The notes beneath the pieces are model-generated. The model saw only the letters and a list, made by a program, of their open reading frames with translations, did not search any database and had not been told where the DNA came from. Below, in pieces: positions 1 through 9,200 of a stretch of 64,000 nt of DNA (the stretch's first letter is position 1; every line of letters starts with the position of its first letter). Made by a program: the position numbers and the translations under genes. The stretch is taken from the NCBI RefSeq assembly GCF_013090115.1, contig NZ_JABFNN010000039.1, positions 124,001 to 188,000 of the forward strand. The letters are read 5' to 3'. This stretch comes from Flagellimonas amphidinii (GTDB lineage Bacteria; Bacteroidota; Bacteroidia; Flavobacteriales; Flavobacteriaceae).

Positions 1-518
1 ACCCTGTTGTACTCTGGAAAGTCTTGGCCGATTTGGTAATTGCCAACGAAGATTTTGCAAAAACCCTTAAGATTCAATTGGCTGGGGTAGTGGGGGAGGA
101 AGTATTACAATCGTTACATGACTTTAATCTGATGCCTTATGTAAACAGGATGGGGTATCTTTTCCATGACCAGATAGTGACCATTCAACAGCAATCTCAA
201 GTGTTGTTATTGTTGGAAATAGATTCCGAAGAAACCAGAGGCATTATACCAGGAAAACTTTTTGAATACATGAATGCTGAACGACCCATTTTGGCCATAG
301 GGCCAGAGGCTTGGGAAGCTGGGGATATTATCAAGAGCACCAATTCCGGATCAGTATATACTCCCAAAGATGCCAATGCAATAAAAGATGTACTTTTAGA
401 TTGGTTTCATAAATTCCAAGAACAGCAATTACAATGCAACTCAAAAGGCATTGAAAAGTATCATAGAAAACAACTGACCGAAGCGTTGGCTAAATATATC
501 CAATGGGAATCGTCTTAA
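1..518 (+). CDS. Glycosyltransferase, C-terminal part (5' end outside window)
   Basis: The frame is open from the first bases of the window with no stop, so this is the 3' part of a longer gene; the TTG at 24 is only an internal codon. The visible part resembles the C-terminal Rossmann half of a GT4-like glycosyltransferase. It has a G.V...V..SL segment, a MPYV stretch, a Q..SQVLLLLEID segment, then IPGKLFEYM and RPILAIGP, the usual nucleotide-sugar-binding end. The stop overlaps the start of the flippase gene by 16 bases, so the two are probably translationally coupled and belong to one surface-polysaccharide cluster extending to the left. Donor and acceptor sugars cannot be read from the sequence. 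Confidence 0.8.
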   Translation, partial: PVVLWKVLADLVIANEDFAKTLKIQLAGVVGEEVLQSLHDFNLMPYVNRMGYLFHDQIVTIQQQSQVLLLLEIDSEETRGIIPGKLFEYMNAERPILAIGPEAWEAGDIIKSTNSGSVYTPKDANAIKDVLLDWFHKFQEQQLQCNSKGIEKYHRKQLTEALAKYIQWESS

Positions 519-1963
519 AACAATCCTTTCAAAATACGGTAACCACATTTATTGGGTTTGTATTTGGAGCGGTGAATACGCTGTTTCTATGCACCAATAT
601 TTTGGACCCAAAATATAACGGTCTAGTTAATTTTATTTTGGCAACAGGGGCTATTTTAATGCCTTTGATGGCGCTTGGTATCCACAATACTATAATTAAA
701 TATTATACTGTACAGGGTGAATCTGGTAAAGATGGTTTCTTAAGCTTAATGCTTTTAAGCCCTTTAATGGTTCTTGGACCTTTGGCACTCACTACTTGGC
801 TATTTTATGAGCCTATAGCCCAATTTTTATCCAAAGAAAATGCTATTGTCAAAGACTATGTTTGGTATGTCTTTCTGGTAGGAATGGCTATGTCCTATTT
901 TGAGATTTTTTATGCTTGGAGCAAAGTCCATCTAAAATCGGTCTTTGGCAACTTGATGAAAGAGGTGTTTGCAAGAGTTTGTGTTACTGTGCTATTGCTT
1001 TTGCTCTATTTTGATGCGATTTCTTTGGATATTTTTTTGAAGGCACTTGTTGGGGTGTATCTCCTTAGAACCGTTTGTATGAAGTTATATGCCATTACTT
1101 TACATAAACCCAATTTAACATTCCGGTTCCCCAAAGATTCAAAAACTATGTTGGTTTATGGGATTTTGATGGTCTTGGGAGGTTCCGTAGCCCTGATTCT
1201 CTTGGAAATTGACAAATTTATGATCAACCAGTTCATTGTGTTGGACAATGTGGCCTTTTATAGCGTAGCAGGATACATTGCCACCAGCATAGCAGTTCCG
1301 GCAAGAGCTATGAACCAGATTACTTATCCCATGACTGCCAATTATCTGAACCAAGGTGAATTATTGGAATTGAAACATTTATACAAAAAAACTTCGCTGA
1401 CATCTTTTATTGCTTCTGGAATTTTGTTTATACTGATAATTTTGAATGTTGAGGATTTGTTCCTTTTGCTCCCTGAAGAGTATAGGGGTGGCTTTTTCAT
1501 CATTCTGATTCTTGGCCTAGCTAAGGTTTTTGATTCACTCTTGGGAAACATCAATGCAATTCTTTACTATTCGGAATATTACAAAACTGTTTTGGTTCTG
1601 GGTATCTGTTTTGCCATCACAACCATTTTGCTCAACTTTTGGTTGATTCCTATTTATGGTATAGAAGGAGCGGCTTGGGCTAGTTTTATCTCCATTTTTC
1701 TCTTCAATTTTTCCAAATTGATCTTGGTGAAAGTAAAATTCGGTTTTTTCCCATTTACAAGTGCCACCTTTAAAATTTTGACAACCTTACTTTTGTTGGG
1801 TGCTTTGTTCCAATTGTTACAATTTTCCTTTCATCCCATATTGAATATCATTTTAAAATCTGCCCTATTAGGAATCATGTATTTGGGAATTTTGTATCGC
1901 TTTGATATTTCAGAGGATGTTTCTGGAGCGCTTTCCAAGTGGTTGAAAAGAAAAACCCCGTAG
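503..1963 (+). CDS. Wzx-type polysaccharide flippase (MATE/MVF superfamily)
   Basis: A 486-residue, almost entirely hydrophobic protein with about 12-14 predicted membrane segments, the usual length for lipid-linked oligosaccharide flippases. Early features are TTFIGFVFGAVNTLF, a Leu/Gly-rich second helix followed by IHNTIIKYYT, and mid-protein charged helices (LEIDKFMINQF). All are typical of the Wzx/RfbX branch. It should move undecaprenyl-linked glycan units across the inner membrane. The gene overlaps the preceding glycosyltransferase by 16 bases and is the last gene of that operon: its TAG stop lies inside the left arm of a terminator hairpin. The family call is firm; the glycan is unknown. 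Confidence 0.85.
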   Translation: MGIVLKQSFQNTVTTFIGFVFGAVNTLFLCTNILDPKYNGLVNFILATGAILMPLMALGIHNTIIKYYTVQGESGKDGFLSLMLLSPLMVLGPLALTTWLFYEPIAQFLSKENAIVKDYVWYVFLVGMAMSYFEIFYAWSKVHLKSVFGNLMKEVFARVCVTVLLLLLYFDAISLDIFLKALVGVYLLRTVCMKLYAITLHKPNLTFRFPKDSKTMLVYGILMVLGGSVALILLEIDKFMINQFIVLDNVAFYSVAGYIATSIAVPARAMNQITYPMTANYLNQGELLELKHLYKKTSLTSFIASGILFILIILNVEDLFLLLPEEYRGGFFIILILGLAKVFDSLLGNINAILYYSEYYKTVLVLGICFAITTILLNFWLIPIYGIEGAAWASFISIFLFNFSKLILVKVKFGFFPFTSATFKILTTLLLLGALFQLLQFSFHPILNIILKSALLGIMYLGILYRFDISEDVSGALSKWLKRKTP

Positions 1964-1985
1964 CGGATAAATCCAACTACGGGGT
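1955..1985. terminator. Intrinsic terminator overlapping the flippase stop codon
   Basis: Perfect 9-bp arms ACCCCGTAG (1955-1963) and CTACGGGGT (1977-1985) enclose a 13-base loop. The TAG stop is the last triplet of the left arm. A run of A's precedes the hairpin (1951-1955), giving U's on the minus-strand transcript, so it may serve both the flippase operon and the convergent gene that ends at 2013. Confidence 0.75.
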
Positions 1986-2012
1986 AAACAACTAACCAAC
2001 CTAAAAACTATC

Positions 2013-3188
2013 TTATTTTCTTCTAGAGTTACTTCTTGTTTTTGCTCCAGAATTACTTCTTCTATAATTTGTGTTTCCTGAGCTCCTTTTTACTGTTGTT
2101 TTGGTGCTTCTAGAAACAGTTCTCTTTGGAGTATTTCCCCTACTTACAACACTTCTTCTACTAGAATTGCTCTTTACTTGAGGTTTTCTGTAGGTATTGG
2201 TTGTACTACGAGTAACCGTCTTACGGTTTGGGGTTTTGGTAACCTGTCTTCGGGTCACGGTTTTTGTATTTGGTGTCCGTGTAACTGTTCTTTTGGTTAC
2301 CGTGTTATTTCCTCGCGCTACAGCATCTCCTTTTCTATAATTTCCCTGTCTTACAGTTCTTTTGGTAGCTGTTTGTCTTTTTACTGAATTATTGGAGCGT
2401 GAAACTGTATTTCCTTTTCTGTAATAAGTATTTCTACCAATAGTACCGTTGCTTCTCCCATAATTTCCTTGGTCTCTTCTAGTTCGATTATCTTTTCGAA
2501 CAGCAACTCTATTATCATTTCTATAGATTTTATCCCTTCTGTAACGGTTGTCATTTCTATAGGTCTTTCCAATTCTGGCATAATGCCTTCTTTGATTATA
2601 TCTATACGGTCTGTAGTACGTATATCTTACTGGAGAATAATATCTTCTATAAGGATTTGTATATACATTACAGAAACCAACAGAAGGTCTAATGAAGTAC
2701 CTGTGGAAAGGTCTGTATATATAGTGTCTGTTATAGATATTGATGAATCCTGTACAGTGACTGAATACAGCTCCATTGTAGAAAACATTCAATCCGCCAA
2801 CGCGACGTAAACGTCCATTTCTGTACCAGATATCCACACCGCCAATTTGTGATACTCGACCATAATAGTCATAATAAATTGGAATGTTTTCAACTTGAAT
2901 TACAGCACCATAATCATCATACTGAACGAAAGGGTTGTAGTCATAACCAGAGTTGAATGTAACTCCTACATTACCGATACGGGCACCAACTCCAACATTT
3001 ACTCTACTATCCATGTAGAAATCAAACTCACCATCTGGGTATACTGAAAAAGTTACCCCATTTTCCACAAAGATGAATGAGTTTCCATATCTATACGCAC
3101 TATTTGCAATAGCCGTACTTTCCTTAGCTGCTTGGATGCTAGGAACACCCAAGAGCACTGCTGCTATAATGAGTACTAACTTTTTCAT
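2013..3188 (-). CDS. Secreted, very basic Arg/Tyr/Asn/Thr-rich protein of unknown function
   Basis: 391 residues. A signal peptide is clear (MKKLVLIIAAVLLG...SIQA). Residues about 25-165 form a folded-looking, Tyr/Gly/Val-rich region with repeated short beta-strand patterns around VYPDGEFDFYMDSRVNVGVG and several GG-V motifs. From about residue 165 the protein becomes low-complexity, first Tyr/Arg-rich (PYRRYYSPVRYTYYRPYRYN) and then Arg/Asn/Ser/Thr/Lys-rich with repeats such as TVTR, RNDNR and KRTV. The C-terminal ~200 residues have almost no acidic residues, so the predicted pI is extreme. I do not recognise an enzymatic domain. Such tails sometimes attract protamine-like automatic names, which would be misleading. 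It may bind anionic polymers (LPS, polysaccharide, DNA) outside the cell, but this is inference. Confidence 0.75.
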   Translation of the reverse strand: MKKLVLIIAAVLLGVPSIQAAKESTAIANSAYRYGNSFIFVENGVTFSVYPDGEFDFYMDSRVNVGVGARIGNVGVTFNSGYDYNPFVQYDDYGAVIQVENIPIYYDYYGRVSQIGGVDIWYRNGRLRRVGGLNVFYNGAVFSHCTGFINIYNRHYIYRPFHRYFIRPSVGFCNVYTNPYRRYYSPVRYTYYRPYRYNQRRHYARIGKTYRNDNRYRRDKIYRNDNRVAVRKDNRTRRDQGNYGRSNGTIGRNTYYRKGNTVSRSNNSVKRQTATKRTVRQGNYRKGDAVARGNNTVTKRTVTRTPNTKTVTRRQVTKTPNRKTVTRSTTNTYRKPQVKSNSSRRSVVSRGNTPKRTVSRSTKTTVKRSSGNTNYRRSNSGAKTRSNSRRK

Positions 3189-3209
3189 ATTATAAGGGTT
3201 TAAATTTCA

Positions 3210-3227
3210 GATGTAACTATTTACATC
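3210..3227. promoter_or_regulatory. 18-bp palindrome upstream of the basic secreted protein
   Basis: GATGTAA (3210-3216), CTAT, TTACATC (3221-3227): perfect 7-bp arms about 22 bases upstream of the start codon at 3188. It could be an operator or a 5'-UTR hairpin. No known binding consensus is claimed. Confidence 0.35.
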
Positions 3228-3253
3228 CACCCAAATAATATCAAGCAGCGTGC

Positions 3254-3296
3254 CAAAAAAATAAACCCTTGATAATAAATTGATTATCAAGGGTTT
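3254..3296 (-). terminator. Strong intrinsic terminator of the T9SS triad
   Basis: Perfect 14-bp arms AAACCCTTGATAAT (3263-3276) and ATTATCAAGGGTTT (3283-3296) with a 6-base loop. Read on the minus strand, the hairpin is followed by a U-rich tract (complement of 3255-3262). It lies 22 bases after the stop of the OmpA-family gene and closes the operon that comes from 9633. Confidence 0.85.
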
Positions 3297-3317
3297 GAAA
3301 ATTTTAATATTGATTTT

Positions 3318-5270
3318 TTATTCTTTGATTAAGAATACTGACCTTCGATTGAGTTGGTGTTCTTCTTGCGAACATTTAACACCACTGGAACAGTGGTTCA
3401 ATAATTGTGTTTCCCCATAGCCTTTAGAAGAAAGTCTACTTCGGTCTATACCTCGTTTAATTAACCATTCCTTGGTGCTCCATGCTCTTTTTGTGGAAAG
3501 TCTCATATTGAATTGGTAACTGGATCTTGAGTCAGTATGGGATTCTATGTGTATTTTTAATTGGGGATATTCTTTCATGGCTTGTAGAATCTTTGCCAAT
3601 TCAACTTCAGCATCTTTTCGAATCGTATATTTTCCGTAATCAAAATAGATGGGTTGAAGGTTGAGTCGACACCCTAAATCATCCACAGGACAATCTGCTT
3701 GGGTTAGTTTTATACTCACCTCCAATGTTTCTGTTCCTCCCGGAGTAGTTATATTCTCTTCGGTTGGTACATATTTTTTAGTATCATTTTCAGCTCGTAT
3801 GGCATATTGCTTGCCGCAATCCAATGAATCTTTAAACATGAAAAGGCCATTTGCATCAGAGCTTATTTTAGAAATTTCATTATTGTTTTCATCAATTAAA
3901 GTAACAACGGAGGCCTCGATGGGTTCCCCAGTAGCAGCATCAGTGACCATACCTTTTACTTGTATTGTACCACATTTTTCCTTAATACTATAGATATCAT
4001 CTGATCTACTACCTTCATTTCCATCCCGATTGGAAGAAAGATAACCTACTTGTTTTTCTTCATCTATGATAAACCCAAAATCATCTTTATTTGTATTGAT
4101 TGGTTTTTTTAGGTTGGTAACCTTTTTAAAATTACCTTCATTATTTAATGAGATTGCGAAAATATCCAGTCCTCCTAAACCAAGATGGCCATCACTTGAA
4201 AAATACAGATTGTTGGTTTTGCTAACATATGGAAAGGTTTCCCTAGCTTCTGTATTGATTTGAGGACCTAGATTAACAGGAGCGGAATATGTATTTGTAA
4301 TACTATCAATGGTTACATACCAAATATCCGATTCACCATAAGTCCCTGGCATATTCGATGAAAAATACAGACGGGTTTCATCAGGACTTAGTGCTGGGTG
4401 GGCAACGGAATGCGAATCATCATTAAATGGTAATTCTTGTATATTTTCCCATGGACCATCTTCACTGAGTTTTGCTCTATAAATTTTTAGGGTAACTACC
4501 CTGTCTTTATTGCTTTTTTTCTTACCATTGATATAGTTGTTACGTGTAAAATACATTGTTTTCCCATTTTTGGTAAATACAGCAGAAGACTCATGATAAG
4601 GTGAATTAACATCCCCTTTAAGAGAAGTGGGCTTTGATAGATTACCATTGTCATCTATTTCAGCTTCATACAAATCCAAATAGGGGAGATTATTCCAATA
4701 ATGCTTTTTATCCCCTTTTGGGTTTCCAGAGGAAGAGGCATAAACGATTTTGTCCTTGTACAGTGAAGGGCCAAAATCCGATCCGGATTGTGTATTGGTA
4801 ATATTTTTGACCTCGAATTTTGTGGATTCAAAATCAACTAGGCTATCTAAATAGGGGTAACCTTCTATAAAATTCTTTGCAATTTTTGAACCCGCAGTAC
4901 GAGAAGTGTATTCTCCCATCATTTTTTTTGACTCATGATAATTTCCAATGCTCTTATAGGTTTGGGCTGCCCTATAATAATAATCTGCTTCTAGTTGATC
5001 AGGGTATTTAGCAATCAACTTTTGATACCATTGAATGGCATCCTCATATTCACTGTTGAAATAATAGGTGTCACCTAACTTTTTGTATAACTGGGAAGAT
5101 TCATAACCCGATTCTGCTACTTTTAAATAAATCTTACGAGCATCAATAAATTCATATTGGTCAAACTCTTCGTTGGCACGTTTTAGCTTGGATTTTTGGG
5201 TATAGACTTCGTGATGCGGTAAAAGATATATCAAGAAAGTAAAGATGCTAAGTATTAAACTTCTTTTCAT
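3318..5270 (-). CDS. TPR / PD40 propeller / CarboxypepD_reg-like / OmpA protein of the T9SS type
   Basis: 650 residues. Order: signal peptide (1-24); TPR-like helices (about 25-130, with LYKKLGDTYYFNSEYEDAI); a PD40-type beta-propeller (about 160-430) with repeated LYFSS, GESDIWYV and GGLDIFAI motifs; a carboxypeptidase-regulatory-like beta domain (about 440-520, VKGMVTDAATGEPIEASV); and a C-terminal OmpA peptidoglycan-binding domain (about 540-650, IYFDYGKYTIRKDAE, HTDSRSS, LSTKRAWS, GYGE). This order is the usual one for the OmpA partner encoded beside PorP/SprF proteins in Bacteroidota. It probably anchors the outer-membrane T9SS accessory complex to peptidoglycan. Its start is one base from the stop of the PorP/SprF gene. 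Confidence 0.88.
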   Translation of the reverse strand: MKRSLILSIFTFLIYLLPHHEVYTQKSKLKRANEEFDQYEFIDARKIYLKVAESGYESSQLYKKLGDTYYFNSEYEDAIQWYQKLIAKYPDQLEADYYYRAAQTYKSIGNYHESKKMMGEYTSRTAGSKIAKNFIEGYPYLDSLVDFESTKFEVKNITNTQSGSDFGPSLYKDKIVYASSSGNPKGDKKHYWNNLPYLDLYEAEIDDNGNLSKPTSLKGDVNSPYHESSAVFTKNGKTMYFTRNNYINGKKKSNKDRVVTLKIYRAKLSEDGPWENIQELPFNDDSHSVAHPALSPDETRLYFSSNMPGTYGESDIWYVTIDSITNTYSAPVNLGPQINTEARETFPYVSKTNNLYFSSDGHLGLGGLDIFAISLNNEGNFKKVTNLKKPINTNKDDFGFIIDEEKQVGYLSSNRDGNEGSRSDDIYSIKEKCGTIQVKGMVTDAATGEPIEASVVTLIDENNNEISKISSDANGLFMFKDSLDCGKQYAIRAENDTKKYVPTEENITTPGGTETLEVSIKLTQADCPVDDLGCRLNLQPIYFDYGKYTIRKDAEVELAKILQAMKEYPQLKIHIESHTDSRSSYQFNMRLSTKRAWSTKEWLIKRGIDRSRLSSKGYGETQLLNHCSSGVKCSQEEHQLNRRSVFLIKE

Positions 5271-5271
5271 A

Positions 5272-6243
5272 TTAAAAGAATCTTGGTATCAGAATTTTAT
5301 CAGATCTGTTGAAGATGTCAAATCGTAGAAAAACTTCATAAGATCCGTCACTGAAGGCTTCTAAATTGGTGGATTGGTAATCGTAAGCCAATCCAGCAAA
5401 TATTGATTTTGAAATTTGGAATCCAGTCATAGCGCTAAACGATGCATCCCATCGATAAGAGGCTCCGAAAACAAATTTTTCATTGAACATGAAATTGGCC
5501 GATACATCCAATTGCAAGGGAGAGCCACTTACGGTTTTTAGCAAAGCTGCAGGTTTGAACTTTAAATTGCTATTTAAATCAAAGACATTTCCCAAGATTA
5601 AAAAATAATGAAGTCGCTCAACAGCAATACTCTCTACATCGGTATCCTCAAGTGAGTTCTCATCAAAATGCTTGGTATTTAAAAAGTTGGGTACCGATAT
5701 TCCTGCATAAAACCTATCATTGGTAAAATAAAGGCCAGCCCCTGCTTGGGGTTGTATCTTTTGGTCAATTTCGACTAGAAAATTGGGATCATTGGGATTA
5801 TCAAGATTCAATTGGTTAAAATCAACATTGAGCAGACTTGCTCCTGCTTTTAATCCAAAGGATAGTCTGCTGGTTTGTGAGACATCTATGGTATATGAGT
5901 AATCTATATTAACATTGGATTCTGTTGCCGGACCTATCTGGTCATGAACAATGGACAGTCCAAGCCCCATGCTATTATAAAGCCCCACCGGAGCATTGGC
6001 TGTGAATGTTAAAGTTTGTGGTGATCCTTCAAGACCCACCCATTGTGTTCTACCTAATAGTCCAAAACTCAATGTTTCCCTTGAGCCTGCATAGGCAGGG
6101 TTTATCACCTGGGTATTGTACATATATTGGGTATATTGGGAATCTTGTTGTCCAATACCATTAAAGCTGATGGAAACTAGGGTTACAAAGGTCAAAAAAG
6201 ACGTATTGATTCTTCCCTTAATCCAAGGTTGTTTGTGGTTCAT
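5272..6243 (-). CDS. PorP/SprF family type IX secretion membrane protein
   Basis: 323 residues with an N-terminal signal segment, then the family hallmark QDSQYTQYMYNTQVINPAYAGSRE around residue 35, followed by alternating beta strands (LSFGLLGRTQWVGLEGSPQT, GLGLSIVHDQIGP) and an aromatic end. Known family members (SprF, PorP) are outer-membrane proteins. SprF is needed for secretion of adhesins carrying type B C-terminal domains such as SprB. Here it sits 24 bases downstream of exactly such a protein and directly upstream of an OmpA-family partner, so I infer that it is a dedicated partner for the adhesin. Close spacing indicates a single transcript. Confidence 0.9.
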   Translation of the reverse strand: MNHKQPWIKGRINTSFLTFVTLVSISFNGIGQQDSQYTQYMYNTQVINPAYAGSRETLSFGLLGRTQWVGLEGSPQTLTFTANAPVGLYNSMGLGLSIVHDQIGPATESNVNIDYSYTIDVSQTSRLSFGLKAGASLLNVDFNQLNLDNPNDPNFLVEIDQKIQPQAGAGLYFTNDRFYAGISVPNFLNTKHFDENSLEDTDVESIAVERLHYFLILGNVFDLNSNLKFKPAALLKTVSGSPLQLDVSANFMFNEKFVFGASYRWDASFSAMTGFQISKSIFAGLAYDYQSTNLEAFSDGSYEVFLRFDIFNRSDKILIPRFF

Positions 6244-6267
6244 AATCTTGTTTAGGTGCTTTAAACT

Positions 6268-9200
6268 TTAATCTCTATTGATGTATAAATAGCCCGAGTA
6301 ACTTTCTTCGCCCGGATTTGCATCAGTAAAGGTTAATATATAAAAGTATGTTCCGCTGGGTAGTTCCCTACCTGCAGATATCGTGGCTCTTCCCAATGAG
6401 ACGCCAACAAATATATTATCATCTATTCCATATCGGTTTGCTTCGTAGACTTGTACGCCCCATCTGTTGAAAATCTTCAAATTATTTTCAGGATAGTTTT
6501 CAATGCCCCGTATTGAGAAATAGTCATTGATGCCGTCTCCATTTGGGGTCATTCCTGTGTATATTTCAAAATCCTCATCCAATTCTATAAGACAATCATC
6601 TTGTACTATGGTTATCGTAGGTCTGTTTTGAAAGTTATTTTCATAATCCGATACATCCGAAACAGAATTGTTTGTTCCCTCTTGCATTGCAGTAACACTG
6701 GCTTGGTTCTCTATTTCGCCAAGGTTGATATCTTCCTGAGTAAAAGGATACAGTGCTACATAAGCCCAATATTCACCAACGGATAATATCTCATCATTAT
6801 CCTCATCAGTGCCAAGAATAGGCCCTTCCAAGGGTTCAGTTCCAAATAGTGGTTCGTCGGTAAGTACAATTGTGTTTAGGTCTGAGGTTCCAATATTGCG
6901 GACTATAAATGTATATTGAATAGCATCGGGACAACCATCATCATCTACATCAACCATTTGCCCTGCCTTTATAAGACCCAGCCCAGGCCCAAAATCACAT
7001 GCATCTACGGTAGACGTAACAGTATCTCCGTTTAGGGCTAAACTTTCATCATGTGATAAATCTGAGATTTGAACACCTGTACCTTCTTCGACGGCAAATA
7101 CCTCTGCCTGATTTGTTACATTACCTTGGGCGATATCAATATCCGATATGGGATAAAAAGCCTCATAAGTCCATGTTTCATTAACGGAAAGTATATCGTC
7201 ATCGTCATCATCAAGCGGTCCATTGATTGGGATATTCCCTAATTCATTATCCTCTATGGATATTTGTGAAAGGTTGGTGGTACCTGTATTGGTCACAGTG
7301 AACACATAACGTATGGTATCGGAACAACCATCATCATCCACAAGGTCTAATAAAATACCTACTTTAACCAACCCTATGGCAGGTCCTGCAACACAGACAT
7401 CCGCTGTTGTGGGGGTGATAGTTAAGCCATTAAGGGTTTGGCTTGTAGGGTGTGATTCATCTGAAACATCAATACCTTCTCCAGTGGCAAATACCTCTGC
7501 CTGATTTTCTATCTGCCCTGCATCTATATCAGCTTGTGTGATAGGGTACAATGCTTCAAAAACCCAATCTTCACCAACAGAAAGTACCCCATCATCATTA
7601 TCATCTTGATTGGGAAGCAGACCATCTATAGGAGTATCTCCAAATAAGGTAGTATCCAAAAGTGATATATCTGTAAGGTTGGAAGATCCTGTATTGGTTA
7701 CGGTAAAGATATATTGTACAGTCTCATAGCAATCATCATTATTAAGGTCAACGAGATTCGAATCTTTTAGCAAGCTTATGGCAGGACCGGCAGGACATGT
7801 ATCATCAGTAATAGTTATAGTATCTCCATCTGATGCTAAATCAATAGGATCTGATGAATCAGTAACACTGATATTTGTATTAATTTGATTGGCTGTGACA
7901 GAGGCTATGTTTGTTACGTCCCCTTCAATTATATCTGCTTGGGTAATGGGATATATGAATTCATACGCCCACTCTTCCCCTACAGAGAGAATACCATCAT
8001 TATTGTCATCTTCTCCAGGAAGTGGACCAGGTATAGGATCATCACTAAGTATACCATCCATAAGTATCACGTCCTCCAAATCAACATTACCAGTATTGAC
8101 AACCCTAAATTTATATACGATGCTTTCATCACAGCCGTCATTACCACTTAAATCTTCAGTATCCCCTGTTTTTATCAAGGCAATATTAGGATCGACACAT
8201 GAAGAAATATCCACTTCTGTAAAATCATCCTCGCTTATTGATATAGGATGTGAGATATCACTAACTTCCAATAAAGGGAGTTGATTTTCAACCGTAGCCG
8301 TCACTTCAGCTCGGTTTAGGACCATTCCTAAATTAAAATCTTCAGTAGTGATGGTATAAGTTGCGGCATAATCCCAGATTTCATCTGGATCCAATTTTGA
8401 ATCAGAATTATTATCTCCATTAAGAGGGCCATTTATTATAAGACCCGGAATATCCAAATCGGTAACCGAGACATTTTCTAAAACTTGTCCATTACCGCTT
8501 GTGTTGGCTACTCTAAAAGTATAGTTAATAAATTGACAACTACCAATAGGGTCAAGTCCTCCTTGTTTTAAAATGACTATTGATGGTTGGCAATCTGTTA
8601 TATCTGTTACCGTAGGTCTATCTAGAAGGAAATCATCATAATCCGAAAGGTCAGACGAAAAATTGGCCTCTGGGTCATCCTTTAATTCCCCAAATACAAC
8701 AGCTTGACCGCTGACAAAGCCATTATCTATATCATCTTGCGTTATCACATACGTTGCTGTAAATACCCATGTTTCTCCGGGTTCAAGGTCAAAATCACCA
8801 TCATCCCCAGAAACAGGTGCAGACAGAGAGATACCTCCTACACCTATATTTGGATCAAATACACTAACTGCAAAAAAGGTGTATGTTGGATCTCCAGTAT
8901 TTGTAACCGTATAGGTATACTCTATGGCGGCGCACCCTCCATCTGCACCCCCTCCGTCTTTGGTTTGCCCTGTTTTTATAACTGAAATCCCTTCAACACA
9001 ATTTACAGCGATTGATGTGGTTTCGTCCATGTTAAAATCGGTAGGGTGGGATAGGTCTTCCACTGTAGCACCACTTTGTCCAACAACATTTGCGGTCACA
9101 CGAACTTGGCTGGAAATTTTTCCGTCATCAAAATGGGTTTGGGTTAAGGGTCTGATACCTCTAAAAGTCCAAGATTCACCAGGTTCCAAAATACCATCAT

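Noticed and set aside
2469..2810. Plus-strand frame of 113 codons across the basic protein gene
   Set aside because: Ser/Ile-rich low-complexity shadow of the Arg/Asn/Tyr-rich minus-strand gene.
7889..8284. Open frame of 131 codons on the plus strand inside the giant adhesin gene
   Set aside because: Lies fully inside the long minus-strand repeat gene, where repeated codons keep antisense frames open; no protein family and no start signal.
6700..9000. Nucleotide-level tandem repeat array
   Set aside because: Explained by the repeated protein domains of the adhesin; codon choice differs between repeats, so it is an old protein repeat.
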